Below are positions 54,801 through 62,725 of a stretch of 64,000 bases of DNA, one piece after another. This DNA comes from Morinoia aosen (taxonomy: Eukaryota > Arthropoda > Malacostraca > Amphipoda > Talitridae). Every line of letters begins with the position of its first letter. The first letter of the stretch is position 1. The notes beneath the pieces were generated by a model. It saw only the letters and a list, made by a program, of their open reading frames with translations. It was not told the DNA's origin and ran no database searches. The stretch lies in contig CM059571.1 of the NCBI GenBank assembly GCA_030386875.1, positions 22,686,355 to 22,750,354 of the forward strand. Direction: 5' to 3'. The position numbers and the translations under genes are program-made.

Positions 54801-56114
54801 CTTTATCCTTGCATCAAAAGCATGCTTTAATTCTGAAGGTTACTCGTAAACCGTGAAATCAAGCAACATCACAATCGAATCTACCCCAAAATTGATTTAT
54901 TATAAGTTAGTTCAAGCCTCCTCAACCACAAAAAAGGTGTTCCAAAGAAAGGAAGGATGAAGGCATCATTTTCATAGTGTGGAGCTGAGAGAAGAAGTAT
55001 TCCCACTCAAGATCCCCGCGTATAGAAACAGCAAGCTAGGAAAGATGTTTATAAAAAGTTGAAGAAGAGGACGGCAGTGAACCGAAATAAAGAGGGTCAT
55101 TAACAAAATAAAAAACCTACTCGATTTCAACATAGGGAATACCAACCCAACTTTCAGCCCGGGACCTCACATTTTCCCACCTACTCAAAGGACTCGAAGG
55201 AAAAAATTACCAATATAGGAATACATCCTGTCATCCTGCCACGAGGCTTTCAACGGGGAAGTAAAAAAAATCATAACTTATTCCTCAATTCCTTCATTTA
55301 AAATCAAAACGAATATCTCTTATTAAAGTGCTACAATGATATAGAAAAGTTGATTGATAAAGATTGAAGCCTGGAGCCTCGCGGTTTCGCTTGTTAGACT
55401 GATACTGTACATTCAACTCCTCGGATTAAAATTTCCCCATAATGGTGAGTATTTTTTTGTTATGATGCACAAAATTCAGATGGTCTACCATTAAAATTGC
55501 TTATGAATAATCTTGAAACAGGTGAAAAACCGGTGAAGAAACAATTCGAATTACAAAACTTTAATATATTTTCTTGAAACCTCTAAAGACGTACAAAAAA
55601 ACGCAATAATATAACTGTTTTCCAAGTTTAATTTTAGAACCCTATTCGGTAAATTTTCGCCGTAGAAGACGAAGACCATCGTAAACATAGATGTTGCAGC
55701 TTGAAGCAACAAAGTTAGGTTATCTCTCATTATGAGAAATTACTCAAAAAAAGAAAAGATTCAACACAAAAATGGGAGAAAATAACCAAAAAATAATTCT
55801 AAACGTCAAGAAAGCTGCATTTTTTCCCGATGGATATTTCAATTCGAAAGCTATCCCGTACTAAACCTCAACATTGAAAAAATTAACCCATGCAAAGATG
55901 TAAAATTGAAGAGGAGTGGAGTGCTCGCACCATTGCCTGTTTGAGGTTCGGCAGCGTCGACGTCCCTCTGGAGCTGGAGAGCTACAGAATCGTCAGGACA
56001 CTTCTTGCAGCACTCGCCCGGAAGAAGAACTGGGTTCCAGCAGTTCGCTTCGGGACATTGGTTCTTGATATTTGAACAGGTCACTCGTGCCACTCTCCGG
56101 CGTTTCTTCTGAAT
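30402..56114 (-). CDS. sog: Short gastrulation / chordin homologue, fourteen exons (5' end missing)
   Basis: This is a secreted BMP antagonist of the chordin family, which binds Dpp/BMP ligands outside the cell and is cut by Tolloid proteases to set dorsoventral BMP gradients. The fourteen exons assembled here total 2697 bp, exactly 899 codons including the stop, and every junction keeps phase. Order of modules: second half of CR1 (VWC), CHRD repeats over exons 2-8, a linker, then CR2, CR3 and CR4, each with the CXXCXC...CCXXC cysteine pattern, then a Ser-rich and very basic tail. This is the chordin/Sog architecture. The signal anchor and first half of CR1 (C...W.P...CxxCxC) are absent and must lie upstream of 56114. 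The 10.9 kb intron before CR2 carries a LINE, and another intron carries a dead Tc1 element. I see no disrupted exon, so the host gene looks functional. Confidence 0.92.
30832..30860 (+). repeat. (ATT)n microsatellite in the last sog intron
   Basis: Nine to ten uninterrupted ATT units; no element is attached. Confidence 0.9.
31031..31114 (-). CDS. sog: sog exon: first half of CR4
   Basis: Encodes 28 residues including HANGEEWHPRI and GGIYKCIKCACK, which are too short to appear as a free-standing ORF. Acceptor CCTTGCAG, donor AAA|GTAAGT, phase 0 on both sides. Confidence 0.92.
31491..31724 (-). CDS. sog: sog exon: second half of CR3 and start of CR4
   Basis: Encodes LLQCSRVECPRLSCPHSESI and LSPGNCCKTCPE, then a charged linker ending GGCPVK, the first cysteine of CR4. 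Acceptor GTTGCAG, donor AAA|GTTAGT in phase 0. Confidence 0.92.
31896..31964. repeat. Inverted repeat in a sog intron
   Basis: AACCCTTTCGAGTCTGCC is matched about 30 bp later by CCGACTCGAATGGGTT in inverted form with two mismatches. It may be the termini of a tiny non-autonomous element or a hairpin. Confidence 0.5.
32757..32856 (+). repeat. 20-bp tandem repeat, five units, CCTAA-rich
   Basis: Five successive 20-bp units begin CCTATCATAACC, CCTATCGTAACC or CCTATTGTAAAC. Nearby words CCTAACCTAAC resemble the insect telomere repeat TTAGG in reverse, but the array itself is not TTAGG. Confidence 0.75.
33498..33522 (+). repeat. Poly(A) run of 25 in a sog intron
   Basis: A homopolymer of 25 A is followed by TTTCTTTC. 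No retroposed sequence is recognisable next to it. Confidence 0.8.
33799..33929 (-). CDS. sog: sog exon: first half of CR3
   Basis: Encodes NEEERRFRGPGCHFNNQTHP and AQWHPFLPPNGFDKCVTCSC, the N-terminal half of a VWC domain, with an NQT sequon. Acceptor TTTCTAG, donor AAT|GTGAGT in phase 0. Confidence 0.92.
34138..34445 (-). mobile_element. SINE-like family, copy 4
   Basis: Inverted copy in the CR2-CR3 intron of sog: GATTAGATTAGATTTTAAG, then GAAGGAAGGCACAATTTAGTG, TAGTAGGTGCTGAAAAAGGG, CAGCGAACC and GCTTGGGGCCTC. The CCCCTCAGGGG head is lost. A further short degenerate trace lies near 35395-35480. Confidence 0.6.
36212..36379 (-). CDS. sog: sog exon: CR2
   Basis: Encodes EKRVYEDGASWRSPWSRCEQ, CMCTRGTITC, CPDVKC and LPGQCCNMCP, a whole VWC domain. 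Acceptor CCGCAG. The donor G|GTCTGC is non-consensus, but it is the only nearby GT giving the phase needed by the next exon. It follows the 10.9 kb LINE-bearing intron. Confidence 0.88.
37730..41467 (-). CDS. LINE ORF2: endonuclease, reverse transcriptase and RNase H
   Basis: An intact 1245-residue frame. The N-terminal APE endonuclease shows ALQWNCQG, LQETKLW, GDFNSHN and DSDHCPIV. The reverse transcriptase at about 420-750 shows ISYEMLKHLP, LNYRPIALTS, FFDLKKAYDTTW, GVPQGSVLS and YVDDFQ (YVDD at 669-672). RNase H shows TDGSKYD (D974), TAELHAIEMAL, FCDSLSAL and WIPSHVGIEGNEAVDKLAK. A terminal finger CPLCLGARLTVHHIVMDC follows. All catalytic motifs look present. The ATG overlaps the end of ORF1 by 8 bases (ATGAATAG), suggesting stop-restart translation as in other LINEs. 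No decay is visible, so ORF2 could be functional. Confidence 0.88.
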   Translation of the reverse strand: MNSGASALQWNCQGVRAKKDELLQLINLHKPLVIALQETKLWHNCNFSIPQYVLLTKHGHLNITPHGGVGLLIHESIPFQEVPLTSTMQVIAATVQLTQRITFVSFYNSRNHTLSSELLSELLAQLPPPIILMGDFNSHNTIWGCQTTDARGRLVEDFISQHNLTLLNTGTPTRISYNSESAIDLTLTSPRLGADLLWNASESPEDSDHCPIVLKLMNSPRNELRRTVWNIKKADWTSYEAHPLWEELQIPNEATCAEALEAFTRTLTAVAGECIPTTKLTTFFPKPYWSARLTETRNNRERLYQRYRPTKSVQNALCWKRARAIHRNLLREEKRKAWISLANTFTKNTPISSIYESVRKIKGKSQRHVSILRENNVTYSTVPDIANKLAETFSHISSTANYPQDFIQEKLRAEANKIDFSSHNSEMYNEAFSSAELDAVLNTAKKTSPGADGISYEMLKHLPKQGKESLLSLYNKLWLHGYFPPSWREAVIIPFQKPGKSPYSPLNYRPIALTSCLCKTLERLINNRLLDHCDMHGYLTNIQCGGRSNRSTTDHLIRLETTIRKSFIHNEHFISIFFDLKKAYDTTWRYGIMRDLYNLNLRGRLPYFIKQFLHHRTLRVRINNHVSDPFPQEEGVPQGSVLSVTLFIIKINNITSLIPKDPRYHASLYVDDFQLGYHHSDPKIVQAKLQECIDRVGLWTRTNGFSFSMDKSRAVHFTSLPGMHLSPPLKIGNQNIEYTDEIKFLGLTWDRKLTWKTHITNIKASCQKNVNMLKSIASHEWGGDQATLLHLYRLFIRPKLDYGCMVYSSASLSTLKQLDPIVNGCLRLATGAFKSTPIPSLQVISGEMPLELRRQHLSLKYLYKIKSHLSNPARNCAIRPIDRRLFNNKQSSPPFAVRTVELMESLDLHEPHIKPAFSYRLLNITTPTWKTAPAKINTELTLYKKECTHPVLYIREYQRLRREEYKEHVPIFTDGSKYDDKVGAAALCGGTREMMSLPGVTSIFTAELHAIEMALKLIRDRNQERFVIFCDSLSALTALQNKRTPHPLARYLIHQIDKLTQDHKTVKLCWIPSHVGIEGNEAVDKLAKTAALRPAENVMTFYGDWYPIISSKIRALWKENWHRGRNFLFNIQPDPNSYKRENLTRRSEVVLNRLRCGHTQLTHGYLMNSTVQEPPPGCPLCLGARLTVHHIVMDCPALHNARRRHISLFAADHHPPLTIRDLLGHDAPIAELMEYLHRINAYDLI
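41460..43907 (-). pseudogene. LINE ORF1: gag-like protein with duplicated module and two in-frame TAA codons
   Basis: One reading frame of 816 codons is interrupted twice by TAA, at 43316-43314 and 42101-42099, with no frameshift. The first block (197 aa) has a basic start, a coiled-coil-like ERIEKLEKTIKEIKEVLSSL segment and a proline run. Then come two successive 200-residue gag modules, about 43232-42633 and 42473-41874. Each has an RRM-like part (GLIYIKEYN / GLVYLYEYD, then DYIYIPGE / DYITIPGE) and three CCHC knuckles with the same spacings: CX2CX4HX4C, CX2CX4HX4C, CX2CX3HX6C. The second TAA lies inside the first knuckle of module 2. The protein would package LINE RNA. Whether the stops are mutations or recoded is unknown. 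Confidence 0.8.
45790..45965 (+). repeat. Dispersed repeat family C, copy 2
   Basis: Shares CTTTGACTGCGACCTGA, GTCACTGAGGGAATTTTCAT and ATTGAACTTCAGTTAAC with the minus strand of 24448-24680. The family is unidentified. Confidence 0.5.
45985..46870. repeat. Three-copy repeat in forward, reverse, forward order
   Basis: AAAAGAATAGAAGTCAATGAG and CAAAGACAGTTTTGAAATCC...GTAACATTGCGAA occur at about 46110-46210 (plus), in inverted form at about 46365-46450, and again at about 46780-46870 (plus). Upstream flanks of the two direct copies also match (TTTCGATTTAGGCCTTAG / TTTCGATTTGGGCGTTAG), so the direct copies are about 650 bp apart. Confidence 0.65.
47299..47441 (-). CDS. sog: sog exon: linker between CHRD region and CR2
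   Basis: Encodes LDSMPVPKSCMLDNADVDLK and a cysteine-bearing segment ending RRTKCIDN. Acceptor TTATAG, donor G|GTAAGT leaving phase 1. In chordins this position holds the C-terminal Tolloid cleavage site. The acidic LDNAD stretch here is a candidate, by position only. Confidence 0.88.
47758..48013 (-). CDS. sog: sog exon: fourth CHRD repeat, end
   Basis: Encodes PSPRPSWQLVLQEKDESYDP, then SRLHAGQVTFLEMLLF and NEPNKGITLLKG. Acceptor TACGCAG, donor AG|GTTGGT leaving phase 2. Confidence 0.88.
48326..48369 (+). repeat. (CGAACA)n / (CGAACG)n microsatellite
   Basis: About seven hexamer units, alternating CGAACA and CGAACG, directly after a CT-rich stretch, in a sog intron. Confidence 0.85.
48560..49165 (+). 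pseudogene. Tc1-like transposase remnant in a sog intron
   Basis: Antisense to sog. From 48581 the frame reads WQHVMWSDEYRF (first catalytic D), with stops after EDSVIL. Then FSWDGHGSVPL and FQDDEARIWARRVQDRC (second D) follow. After a frameshift comes NPIENLWDEHESSLRDKM (catalytic E) from 48952, then RIQNRLELL and VIRAN. The order and spacing are those of DD34E Tc1/mariner transposases. At least two stops and a frameshift make it non-functional. The N-terminal DNA-binding part is not recognisable. Confidence 0.8.
49707..49930 (-). CDS. sog: sog exon: fourth CHRD repeat, start
   Basis: Encodes PTYGDLDALMRGRLQVTVES, QGTLEVQAMTDAVRS and ATAWIAVDEECVMHYHVQLA. Acceptor CGCACAG, donor G|GTTCGT leaving phase 1. 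An in-frame extension past this donor exists but does not join the next exon. Confidence 0.88.
51147..51268 (-). CDS. sog: sog exon: third CHRD repeat, end
   Basis: Encodes VQAVGRVTGVSLTAVYKRKD and VVHDLTDTFANGQANGTYVR, with an NGT sequon. Acceptor ATTGCAG, donor AG|GTATTT leaving phase 2. Confidence 0.9.
51805..51991 (-). CDS. sog: sog exon: third CHRD repeat, start
   Basis: Encodes LWAESAPELAIEGTVAARAT and GAGWAVLSLTDEGFFKYQVQ, with the A.L.L...GFF.Y.V core of CHRD domains. Acceptor CGTTCAG, donor CAG|GTAGGA in phase 0. Confidence 0.9.
52177..52469 (-). CDS. sog: sog exon: second CHRD repeat
   Basis: Encodes GGGTAIVSVDSRSESLHLSL, VFNGIFPPSVAYNVSMVLQL and LTRGRVHIK. It contains a possible N-glycosylation site (NVS). 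Acceptor TTTTCAG, donor AA|GTAAGT leaving phase 2. Confidence 0.92.
52618..52970 (+). mobile_element. SINE-like family, copy 5
   Basis: In the sog intron between the first and second CHRD exons: ATGGGAACTAGTACTCCCAAG, AGGTCTCGAGCTGCTAAGGG, AAGGACCATCTTTTTCCGG and CTGCTGTCAGG, then TTCATACCAAATAGTGCC. More diverged than copy 1. Confidence 0.6.
52971..54158. other. sog intron sequence, nothing recognised
   Basis: AT-rich with no coding similarity. A short inverted pair (AATGAGCCATT / ATATGGCTCA) lies near 54055-54090. Confidence 0.55.
54159..54300 (-). CDS. sog: sog exon: first CHRD repeat, end
   Basis: Encodes QLLRNEGVWVALVPPEALEA and GRVARYVGADTEVFSSLLTQ. Acceptor TTGCAG, donor CTT|GTAAGA in phase 0. 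The junction with the previous exon restores an arginine codon. Confidence 0.9.
54461..54719 (-). CDS. sog: sog exon: first CHRD repeat, start
   Basis: Encodes FVVLLNGRTSQSPVTSPYVA, GRLSLKRSTLHFSFLLSS and NAQGDILEILEAQ, typical of the first chordin repeat, including the V.TS.VA.GRL segment. Acceptor GTGTCAG, donor AG|GTAACC, leaving phase 2. Confidence 0.9.
54898..55190 (-). mobile_element. SINE-like family, copy 6
   Basis: Inverted copy: AGTTCAAGCCTCCTCAACC, GGTGTTCCAAAGAAAGGAAGG, GAAGAGGACGGCAGTGAACCG, TTTCAGCCCGGGACCTCACA. Head and tail repeats are worn. Confidence 0.6.
55931..56114 (-). CDS. sog: sog exon: second half of CR1
   Basis: Encodes IQKKRRRVARVTCSNIKNQC and then ANCW, LLPGECCKKCPDD, the C-terminal half of the first VWC domain, followed by a linker. 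Acceptor CTGCAG, starting in phase 0. The donor is AATG|GTGCGA, which is weak but leaves phase 1, matching the next exon to give a GNDFVVLLNG junction. The basic KKRRR segment inside CR1 is a Sog-like trait. Confidence 0.85.
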
Positions 56115-56264
56115 CTGCAAAATAAAAATAAAAAATAACTTCTTCGAAGCTATGTGAGAATATAACAAAGTAGTCGAGGGTTGTTCTAACTAAATCCTCG
56201 ATCAGGGGTGATGGCATGTACAGTAATTTTGATCAACTTCTTTCGCTGTTACGAATATATCTGA

Positions 56265-56630
56265 GATTAGATTAGATTAGTCGTTAGTTTTAGCCTCCCT
56301 ACCCAGCAACAAATACGATCCAAAGAGAGGAAGGAGGAAGGCGTCATTTAGTATGGAGTTAAGGAAACGCGGAATCTACCCAGAAAGGCATAGAAACAGT
56401 AAGTTGAGAAAGAAGATCATGAAACAAGACCAAAGTTAAGAGGAAAGTAGTAGGTGCTGAAGAACATGACAGCAGTGAACCGAAAAAAGGTGGCCCTTGA
56501 CATAACAAAAACATTTTATTTCAACAAAAAGAAGGCCTACCTAACTCTCAGCTCGGGCCCTCACATTGTCCCCTGGGAGCGCTAGTTCCCATAGATACAA
56601 TAATTGTATCCCCCTGAGGGGGATATATCT
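56265..56630 (-). mobile_element. SINE-like family, copy 7 (complete)
   Basis: A well-preserved inverted copy: the tail GATTAGATTAG, then TTTAGCCTCCCTACCC, AAAGAGAGGAAGGAGGAAGGCG, TTTAGTATGGAGTTAAGG, AGCTCGGGCCCTCACA, CCCTGGGAGCGCTAG, and the head GTATCCCCCTGAGGGGG. Comparison with copy 1 defines the family ends. Confidence 0.7.
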
Positions 56631-57002
56631 ATATATCTGAGATAAAGTGTTTAAAAGAGAAGAATATCTTATCAAATAATCCCAATCTACTGAGCACTGA
56701 CTGTATTGGTGATGAGTTTGAAATAACTTTGAATTTTGGCAATCCTAGAAGCAGCAAAGAAAAATAAATCGTCCCAATAACTGTATGCTCCCAAATTACA
56801 TGGATGCAAACAAACGTAGAACGATTATATTATTGCGACCGAATACAAATTACGAGCCAAATGAAATTTGTAATCAGAAGTGTTCTTTCAACAATTCAAA
56901 GTAAGCGAAGAACGGCAATGTGGTGGGACATAAGCAGCTCAAGATCAGCTTGCTCAGACCAGGAGGAGAAAATTCTGGAACACCAAAATTCACGAATGAA
57001 TT

Positions 57003-57300
57003 ATATGTTAGTTTAAGCGTCTCTAGCCGCAACAAAAGCGTTCCAAAAGGAAGGCACCATTTAGTAAGGACTAGGAGGAACGCGGAATCTATAGACAAGG
57101 TGCACTGAAACAGCAAGTTGAAGAAGAAAGAAGTAGGTGATGAAAAATAGAACAGCAGTAAACCGAAAAAAATGGTCCGTAACAAAACAAAACCTATTCT
57201 ATTTTAATAAAAAAAGGCCTGCCTAACCTTTATCTCGGACCTCAAATATTCGACCTGAACGCTAACTCCCATAGCTACACTATTTGTATCCGCGTAAGGG
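57003..57300 (-). mobile_element. SINE-like family, copy 8
   Basis: Inverted copy: GTTAGTTTAAGCGTCTCTAG, GCGTTCCAAAAGGAAGGCACC, GAACAGCAGTAAACCG, TATCTCGGACCTCA, AACTCCCATAGCTAC. A 103-codon minus-strand ORF inside it is family sequence, not a gene. Confidence 0.6.
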
Positions 57301-60300
57301 CCCAAAATTCACGTAGAAAGGTTTGAAAATAACCATCATCTGGATCAAAGTTGAGTATCAACGCAACGTAACTCAAAACCCTAAAGGGTACGAGTCTAAC
57401 ACAGAAACGAAAAAGATTACACATCGCCGTAAACATTTGCCTCGGTCATAAAATTTGTCAAGCCATGGAAATGAAAACAGTTATACATCTGCAGTCACCA
57501 AAAGTACTTTAACAACACAAACAACAAACACTAGATTAGAAACTCGAAACATATTAGAAAAATGAAGTGGCCGGAAATTAAAGTGAGATGATGATACAGG
57601 GAGCGTTCAAGAGGGAACAAGTAGGTGACCGCAGAGGTAAGAAAAGTAGATATTAAAAAACATACATGGCTAAAATCACGCATGAGGCACTCCAAATTTC
57701 AAAGGATACTGACGACAAAAACTCGATACTACTAAGCATCTTTTAGGAACATATTATCACGACCAGCAACAAGTCTTCAAGATACGCTCGAGAATAATTC
57801 TTCTGAGAATGAGTCCGAGAAAATATCACGAATAAACATTACTTTTCAGTGTTAATTAATTATACGCAGTTTTTCTAGTGAGCAAAATTGATTTTTTTAA
57901 ATCACTGGGAGCGACGCATATCAAGTTCACGACCACTAACAATAGCACCAATGAAGCATTTGAAGCAACAAGGATTTGATTCGGTAAGAGAATTTAAAAA
58001 TAAAATAATGACATCATTGTAGAAAAAGATGTCAAAAAAGAGAGGTCTAAGGCGGATATGACGCGTCCAGAAACATATGACGTCGAAATATCAAGGACCC
58101 TCAAAATTTTTTTTTTACTGATCAACGACAGACGTTCTCGGAAGGCACATTCAACGCTTAGCACACAAGAACAACTCACTTGACGTATGCCTTGCACAAT
58201 AATCTGAAAACTTATGCTGTTACCTGCTTAACCACTGACGCCATTAATGTACAAGCCAATGAATATAAAAGCTGATTTTAGAATTTTAATAGTCGTATCA
58301 ATAAGAAAACGAGTACTAAAATGATCAGAAGTAAAAAGAAAACATATTTCACGTTGTTCAGTGGTCGACAACATGCCAAGATTTGAATGTAGTACTCATT
58401 AGAAATTGAAGCTTATCGTAAAATAAATTGTTTCCACAAATTTATGAGCAATTAAAAGTTCACAACAACTGACCCGCCTAAAAGACCCAATTTTACGAAT
58501 GATTAGTGCAAGAGGAAGTAATAAAATGCAATGCCAACCCTTTTAACATTCATCGGTTGAGCGCACTGCCTGCATCTCCACAGGGTATTCCCAGTGTGAA
58601 GCAAAGATAATTGCTTCGACCGGGGCTTAACAAAAATTACAAACATTTCCTGTTCGGGCGAAAGTATTAATTCTTAGCTGTGTCCAGCAAAGGACATTGA
58701 AGTAGGGATCAGACTTCATAATTGAAAAAATAAAAACTCTGTAAATTATAATTTTATTTTCAAGACATTTCGTTGTGTTCAATTTCTGGAAATGTAATGC
58801 CAATGTTGAAATAAACGCGAACATGTATTGCAGTTGAATGCACTTTAGAGGCGAACAGAGCTCATAGTACTCATTGAACAGAATACTACCAGGTATAGAA
58901 TGCTCATGGAAAGTTGTGTAAGTTTTTTTTCAATTTCACAGCGTACTTTTTCTCTAAGAATCGTAACATCATTTAACGTTGCGCTACGCTTCACAATACA
59001 TCAAGTGAACATCAGGTCAGTTAATTGTTACTCTAAATTTTTACACATTAAACCATAGGAAATTAACGTCACGAGCAAAAATTTTCTTGTTGGGCGAAAA
59101 AAAACAGAACATCGAGTAGAAATTAAACAACATAAATGCATGCCTTTACAAATAAGGCACATATAGTACTAATAAGAAATACAGGAAATCATCTTGTTCG
59201 TACAAACTACACTGAACACCTTCGAAGTCACACACGTAACCATCTCCAAAAGATCTGGACGAAACGGAACTAGAGCGACAGTTGATCGCCGGCAGTTAGC
59301 GCAAGCGTGCACGTCAAGGTGCTGCAACGCCTGTTGCTGACAATATAAAATGCAAGAAATAGGGCTCATATTCTACAAAAAGGACTTTCCTTTATAAACA
59401 AGAAAAGCCAAAACTAACCGCACGTATTGCACACATTTTTCGAAAATCCTCATCGTAGATGCCCTCGATAGACATTTCATGTACAAGAAAAACAATATCC
59501 ACAACGGTCCTCTACAATGATCTTTTGTAGAATTTAAGGTGCAGCCTAAAGTACACACTGGATCGCTGCTGTGAGCGTTCCAACGGCGACCAGATGCCCA
59601 GTCCCCACACGAAAGGGCACATTGCAGTACAGCCACATGTTCTTAAGTACAGTCCAGACGCTGCACAATAGGGCACACTCATCAAGGTGAACAAGTAACA
59701 GGAGTACGAGCGAGAATCATCACACTTCCACACCAGCTGCCGCTGCTTCTAGAGGAGTTTTTATAAGAGCCACGGCTCAACAGAATTTAAAGTGAAGAGC
59801 TTGCAAGAGAACTTAACTAGCCCGCGTGTGACTACAAGAAGTTCACGGGTGTCGTCTTTTACGCAGCAGCAGCAGCCTGCGTCGGTAACTTAATGTCTCA
59901 TACTGTCAGGGCTTTAAATACCTCTTCCATTCAATTTCCCCAATGTTAAACGTCATTTTAAGTAAAAAAATTAGAGATAAAAAGAAAATACAACGAAAAT
60001 CGAATATCAGGAAAAGTAAATTAAATTAGGCTTTGTAATTTCTTACAACGATCATACTAGTAAACCAAGTTTAGTTTACACCTGGCATTCTAATTTATCA
60101 GTCCACATCTGATGATGAAATAGCTAACAAGTTGAATAATTTCACCTGAAGAGAAACCGTCAATAAGTTCTAGAGCTTGAACCCTGAATAAACATGAGAT
60201 ATAAATTTGGACAGAGATATCAATAGTCAAAAGTTCCAGTAGAAAAGGGAAACGCACATACTGACTGATTTAAAAGGTTTGACGATTCTAGAAGGTAAAA

Positions 60301-62600
60301 AGTTGTACGAAAATTTTACCACTAAGATAAAACCTTGCTAATAAAATAGTTATTCGCACATCAACTAGTGTGGGTAACGAAATGGGTTGAAGAAAACCGA
60401 GTTACTTCGTTGAGGCCATAATATTGAGCTAGCCAAAACACCGATAACATGTTTTAAACCCACAGTAATACTACTATTATTCATGCCTTAAGAAGACTGT
60501 TATTCATAATTTCTGAAATTAGTACTGTATTTTCTACCAACACAATAAAAAATACATCAACACTAAGACCTTACTCAAATCTGTCAACAGAAATATCTCA
60601 GATGCTTATACAGGACAACAAATTCAACTACGTTACTGTGGGCCCAATGATTAACAGATTTTCCACAATTCGAGTCCCTTCTATTCATTTTCAAATATGA
60701 ATCCACAGTGAACGAATAAAAAATCAATTTATAACGAGAATACTTTCAAGTTCAAAACCAGGGATAAACTAATTTGCTTCAGAGGAGGAGAGGAGTTTTC
60801 ATTTTTTAACAAACGTTGTGATCAAGGTGTTCAATATTTAAAATAGAATGACACCGGAGTACTTTCTCAATTGAAAGTTCATAACACCACGATTTAAATC
60901 ACGCAAATGTTCCGTATAGAAACGCATAGTTACGGGCCGCACCCCTACAGCGTTCGAGTGTATGGCTCGCCCTGCGAGATGAAAGCATGCCGCAACGCAA
61001 AGCTTTCTGCAGACCTCGATTTCTCCACCAGCTGCAGCTCGTACAAGAAGCAGTGCTCGTGTAATGTCCACGTTATATGACATTAAGGAATGGATATAAT
61101 TACTGCCACTTCAAAAATATACACATAACCTCCGACCTGAAGCTTCTTAGCACTTTAAAATTTTCAAGATGCATTTAATAATTATGAATGATTAAAAATC
61201 CAAACCTGTAGGAGTGAGTGCAATTCTGAACGCTCAAATACGTCCTTATCAGAATACCGATAATTTTCAAGAATACTTTTAACTAAAACCTTTCGCTCGT
61301 CAAAGTTTAGGCACTCAATTCCAGATAAAATCACGCCGAGGAAAGTCTTTTTTCTAAACAAATTACACACCCTCCTAAAACGAAAGAGCACGAGGGTGGG
61401 GCAGACACGAGGTGGTATTTTTTGTGTTCTGGGTCGGTGTCAAGAGGGCAAAAAAGGCAAAATACCAGAGCTTTTAGATCATCGCTGGCTATGGTGAACG
61501 AGAGAGAGAACAGGTTAGTGAGTGAGCGTTATATGCAGAGGGCCCAGTTGCACGCGACGAGGCTGTATTGGTACTGCACCCACAAACGCCGCCTTAATGC
61601 ACGTCTTCTCAAGAGAGTACCCCAAAAAATACCGGCGAGAGGGGGCGTGTCTGCCGCAATGCAAAAAGAGTACTATCAGCTCTAAGAGGCTATTTCGAGC
61701 GGTTACATCAGCTGACGAAGGGACGCCTGATGGATGAGAATCAAGATTTGTCCTAACTTTGACGAAAACGTTTGGATGTTCGATGAAGTAATATGATAAG
61801 GATAAGAATTTTCGATTGCGAGGACGTTCTTGGCACGAACTGCTTACGGCGCAATCTAATTAGGAAGACGGTTATCAGAAGCCAGCACATGATGGAATTT
61901 GTTCTCGATAACAATATTCGCGAGCCTAATGTAGAGAAGTAACTTGATAGTAAGGCAGCGAAGTTGCTATCACTATCTTTCCGCGTACAATAAGCAAAAT
62001 AAAATTGGTGTTCGAGTAATCGTTTATTTAGCCCACTGGGCTTCTCCAGCATAGGCTACATTTTTGAACATTATTAATCGAACGATTAAATTATGATCAC
62101 GTGCCAACTGAATAGAAGCAATAATTAAGACTTTGCATGACACCTGGACAATGGGCTCAATGAACGTCTCAAAGCAAAGGTCTTTAAAGCGATTAAATCC
62201 ACATCAGGTTAAAAGAACCTGATGACATGGCAAGTGTCCGCAACAACATGAAGTTTTTCCTAATCCACAAACAGAAATGTAATAATAGATGAACAAAAAT
62301 ACATGCAAACGTGTGCCAGCTGCAGTGACAAACACGCCAGACACATTGGCCCTTGAGGTGACAGTAGCACTATGTATCACACAAAAACTCGCCAGGACGA
62401 AAAAGATTTTGAAGTCTACAGCGTGTTCAGCAATCAGACGACAGGACAAGAGGATATTAATGGCAGAAGTCATTAAGAAGAGAGTAATTAATGAAGTGCT
62501 TGACGGTATCGGCTATGCGCGAGACGCATCACCCATAAATCAAGAATATGTCGGCCGGGATCGAGTACGAGCCGTGGTGCGCACACTGCAGCCGGGAAGC
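57301..62600. other. Probable 5' intron or flank of sog, no exon recognised
   Basis: AT-rich. I looked on the minus strand for an exon with the first half of CR1 (C, then W.P, then CxxCxC) and found none. ORFs at 59373-59733, 60838-61083 and 61422-61737 have no family motif I recognise. Confidence 0.5.
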
Positions 62601-62603
62601 TTT

Positions 62604-62725
62604 AGCATGCTTGCAAACCGGGGTCACACGGTCAGCCAAGTACGCACAACACAACCATAAACCTTCAGCATGCTTGCATACCGGGGTCACACGGTCAGCC
62701 AAGTACGCACAACACAACCGTAAAT
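62604..62725 (+). repeat. 63-bp tandem duplication
   Basis: AGCATGCTTGCA, CCGGGGTCACACGGTCAGCC and AAGTACGCACAACACAACC occur twice, 63 bp apart, nearly identical. Because 63 is a multiple of three, chance ORFs run through it with a repeated peptide on either strand. Confidence 0.85.

Noticed and set aside
56874..57185. 103-codon minus-strand ORF
   Set aside because: Equivalent frames occur in other SINE-like copies (for example 8372-8557); it is repeat sequence, not a gene.
59373..59733. Cysteine-bearing minus-strand ORFs as the missing CR1 half
   Set aside because: Cysteine spacing does not fit a VWC domain and no splice phase links to the exon at 56114.
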